A DNA stretch of 6,130 nucleotides from an uncultured Chthoniobacterales bacterium (GTDB taxonomy: Bacteria; Verrucomicrobiota; Verrucomicrobiia; Chthoniobacterales; UBA10450), in assembly GCA_955652155.1 (NCBI GenBank), contig CATPAT010000185.1, positions 1 through 6,130 on the forward strand. The letters are read 5' to 3'. A program made the translations under genes and the position numbers. The notes below the pieces were generated by a model. It was not told the origin of the DNA, made no database searches, and saw nothing but the letters and a program-made list of their open reading frames with translations. Positions 5,379 to 6,130 of the stretch are shown here, piece after piece. The stretch's first letter is position 1. Every line of letters starts with the position of its first letter.

Positions 5379-6130
5379 GTGGCCAAAAATTTCAAAGACC
5401 TTTCGGAACAGGAAATTCTAGCGCTCGCAATTTCTTCCGAAGAAACGGATGCGCGCATTTACGCCGACTTCGCCGCCGGATTGAAAGCTGATTACCCGGC
5501 GACCGCCCAAATCTTTAAGGAAATGGAGGCGGAAGAAGATGAGCATCGCCGCAAATTGATTGAGGATTATCGTCGCCGCTTTGGAGAACACATCCCGCTA
5601 ATCCGTCGCGAAGACGTGAAGGGGTTTGTGCACCGCAAACCGGTTTGGATGATCCGGCCGCTGGGAATCAAAACCGTTCGGAATCAGGCCGAGGTGATGG
5701 AGACAGAAACCCGACGTTTCTACGAGCGCGCTGCCGGTAAAGTCAGCGACGCCTCGACGCGGAAACTGCTCGGGGACCTGGCTGAGGCGGAGCGAAAGCA
5801 TGTGACCCTGGCCGACAATCTCGAAAAGGAATACCTGACTCCCGAAGTTAAGGCTCAAGAAGAGAAGGCCCATCGCCGGTTGTTTGTCCTGCAAATCGTG
5901 CAGCCGGGACTGGCGGGACTAATGGATGGTTCGGTCTCAACCCTCGCGCCGGTTTTTGCGGCGGCATTTGCGACCCACAACAGCCACGCGGCTTTCCTGG
6001 TCGGCCTCGCCGCCAGTGTTGGCGCGGGAATTTCGATGGGGTTCGCCGAGGCAGCGTCTGATGACGGCAGCCTGACCGGCCGCGGGAAACCTCTACTGCG
6101 CGGAGTCGTTTGCGGCTTGATGACTACCGC
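5379..6130 (+). CDS. mbfA: MbfA-like iron exporter (ferritin-like domain fused to VIT1/CCC1 domain), partial
   Basis: The first 250 residues of a membrane-bound ferritin; the gene runs off the right edge. The family exports iron (Fe2+) across the inner membrane and protects against iron and peroxide stress, the cytoplasmic ferritin-like domain delivering iron to the VIT1-like transporter. Ferritin-like domain, residues 1-150: SSEETDARIY (Glu21, Glu22), EEDEH (Glu53, His56), VMETETRRFYERA (Glu108, Glu110) and AEAERKH (Glu138, His141), the expected carboxylate/His pattern. VIT1-like part from about 165: VQPGLAGLMDGSVSTLAPVFA, then FLVGLAASVGAGISMGFAEAASDDG. The start is GTG at 5379-5381, chosen because GGAG (5369-5372) lies six bases upstream and the protein reads as family-like at once; the ATG at 5374 is in another frame. 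No Irr-type or Fur-type operator is evident. The family call is confident. Confidence 0.93.
   Translation, partial: MAKNFKDLSEQEILALAISSEETDARIYADFAAGLKADYPATAQIFKEMEAEEDEHRRKLIEDYRRRFGEHIPLIRREDVKGFVHRKPVWMIRPLGIKTVRNQAEVMETETRRFYERAAGKVSDASTRKLLGDLAEAERKHVTLADNLEKEYLTPEVKAQEEKAHRRLFVLQIVQPGLAGLMDGSVSTLAPVFAAAFATHNSHAAFLVGLAASVGAGISMGFAEAASDDGSLTGRGKPLLRGVVCGLMTT

Noticed and set aside
5222..5491. Plus-strand Arg/Leu-rich frame before and into mbfA
   Set aside because: It is an out-of-frame reading of the Pro/Ala/Thr tail and the mbfA start; the repeated Arg and Leu arise from the shifted codons.
1..6130. CRISPR array, toxin-antitoxin pair, phage or defence system
   Set aside because: No regularly spaced direct repeats and no nuclease, helicase, transposase or toxin motifs were seen on either strand.

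Overview
The window is bacterial chromosomal DNA, moderately GC-rich, with short intergenic gaps and no plasmid, phage or insertion-sequence genes. A proteasome-type ATPase (ARC/Mpa family) outside an obvious actinobacterial context, a fused ferritin-VIT iron exporter (MbfA family) and a cytochrome b-c remnant suggest a soil Gram-negative such as Verrucomicrobiota (Chthoniobacterales/'Udaeobacter'-like). This assignment is inference from protein style, not a database match.

Layout. At the left edge (1-555, minus) lies the N-terminal third of the ARC/Mpa ATPase, with a good -35/-10 promoter just upstream. A complete tRNA-Asp(GTC) follows on the plus strand (757-830), with a possible terminator behind it. 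From about 908 to 1560 there is gene debris: the C-terminal half of a response-regulator receiver domain (minus) abuts a decayed C-terminal piece of a cytochrome b / cytochrome c protein (plus). Next come two minus-strand genes, an aldo/keto reductase (1547-2437) and, upstream of it, a small tail-anchored membrane protein (2476-2790); they probably form one transcript. Divergent from these, on the plus strand, are a DUF302 protein (2967-3467) and a ketopantoate reductase family protein (3494-4417). A luciferase-like flavin oxidoreductase missing its N-terminal third (4448 to about 5209 by homology, minus) then abuts the last 38 codons of an unidentified Pro/Ala/Thr-rich protein (plus, stop at 5338-5340). 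The window ends inside an MbfA-like iron exporter (5379 to the edge, plus).

How the genes relate. The intact genes are a mixed housekeeping and redox set: two NAD(P)H-type reductases, a DUF302 protein, an iron exporter and a proteasomal unfoldase. I see no single coherent pathway. The most notable structural feature is two separate junctions, near 1121-1160 and 5206-5224. At each, a minus-strand gene on the left and a plus-strand gene on the right have both lost their 5' ends at the same point. These look like deletion scars or assembly joins. I did not find a convincing new biological system; the best leads are these junctions and the start region of the ATPase gene.
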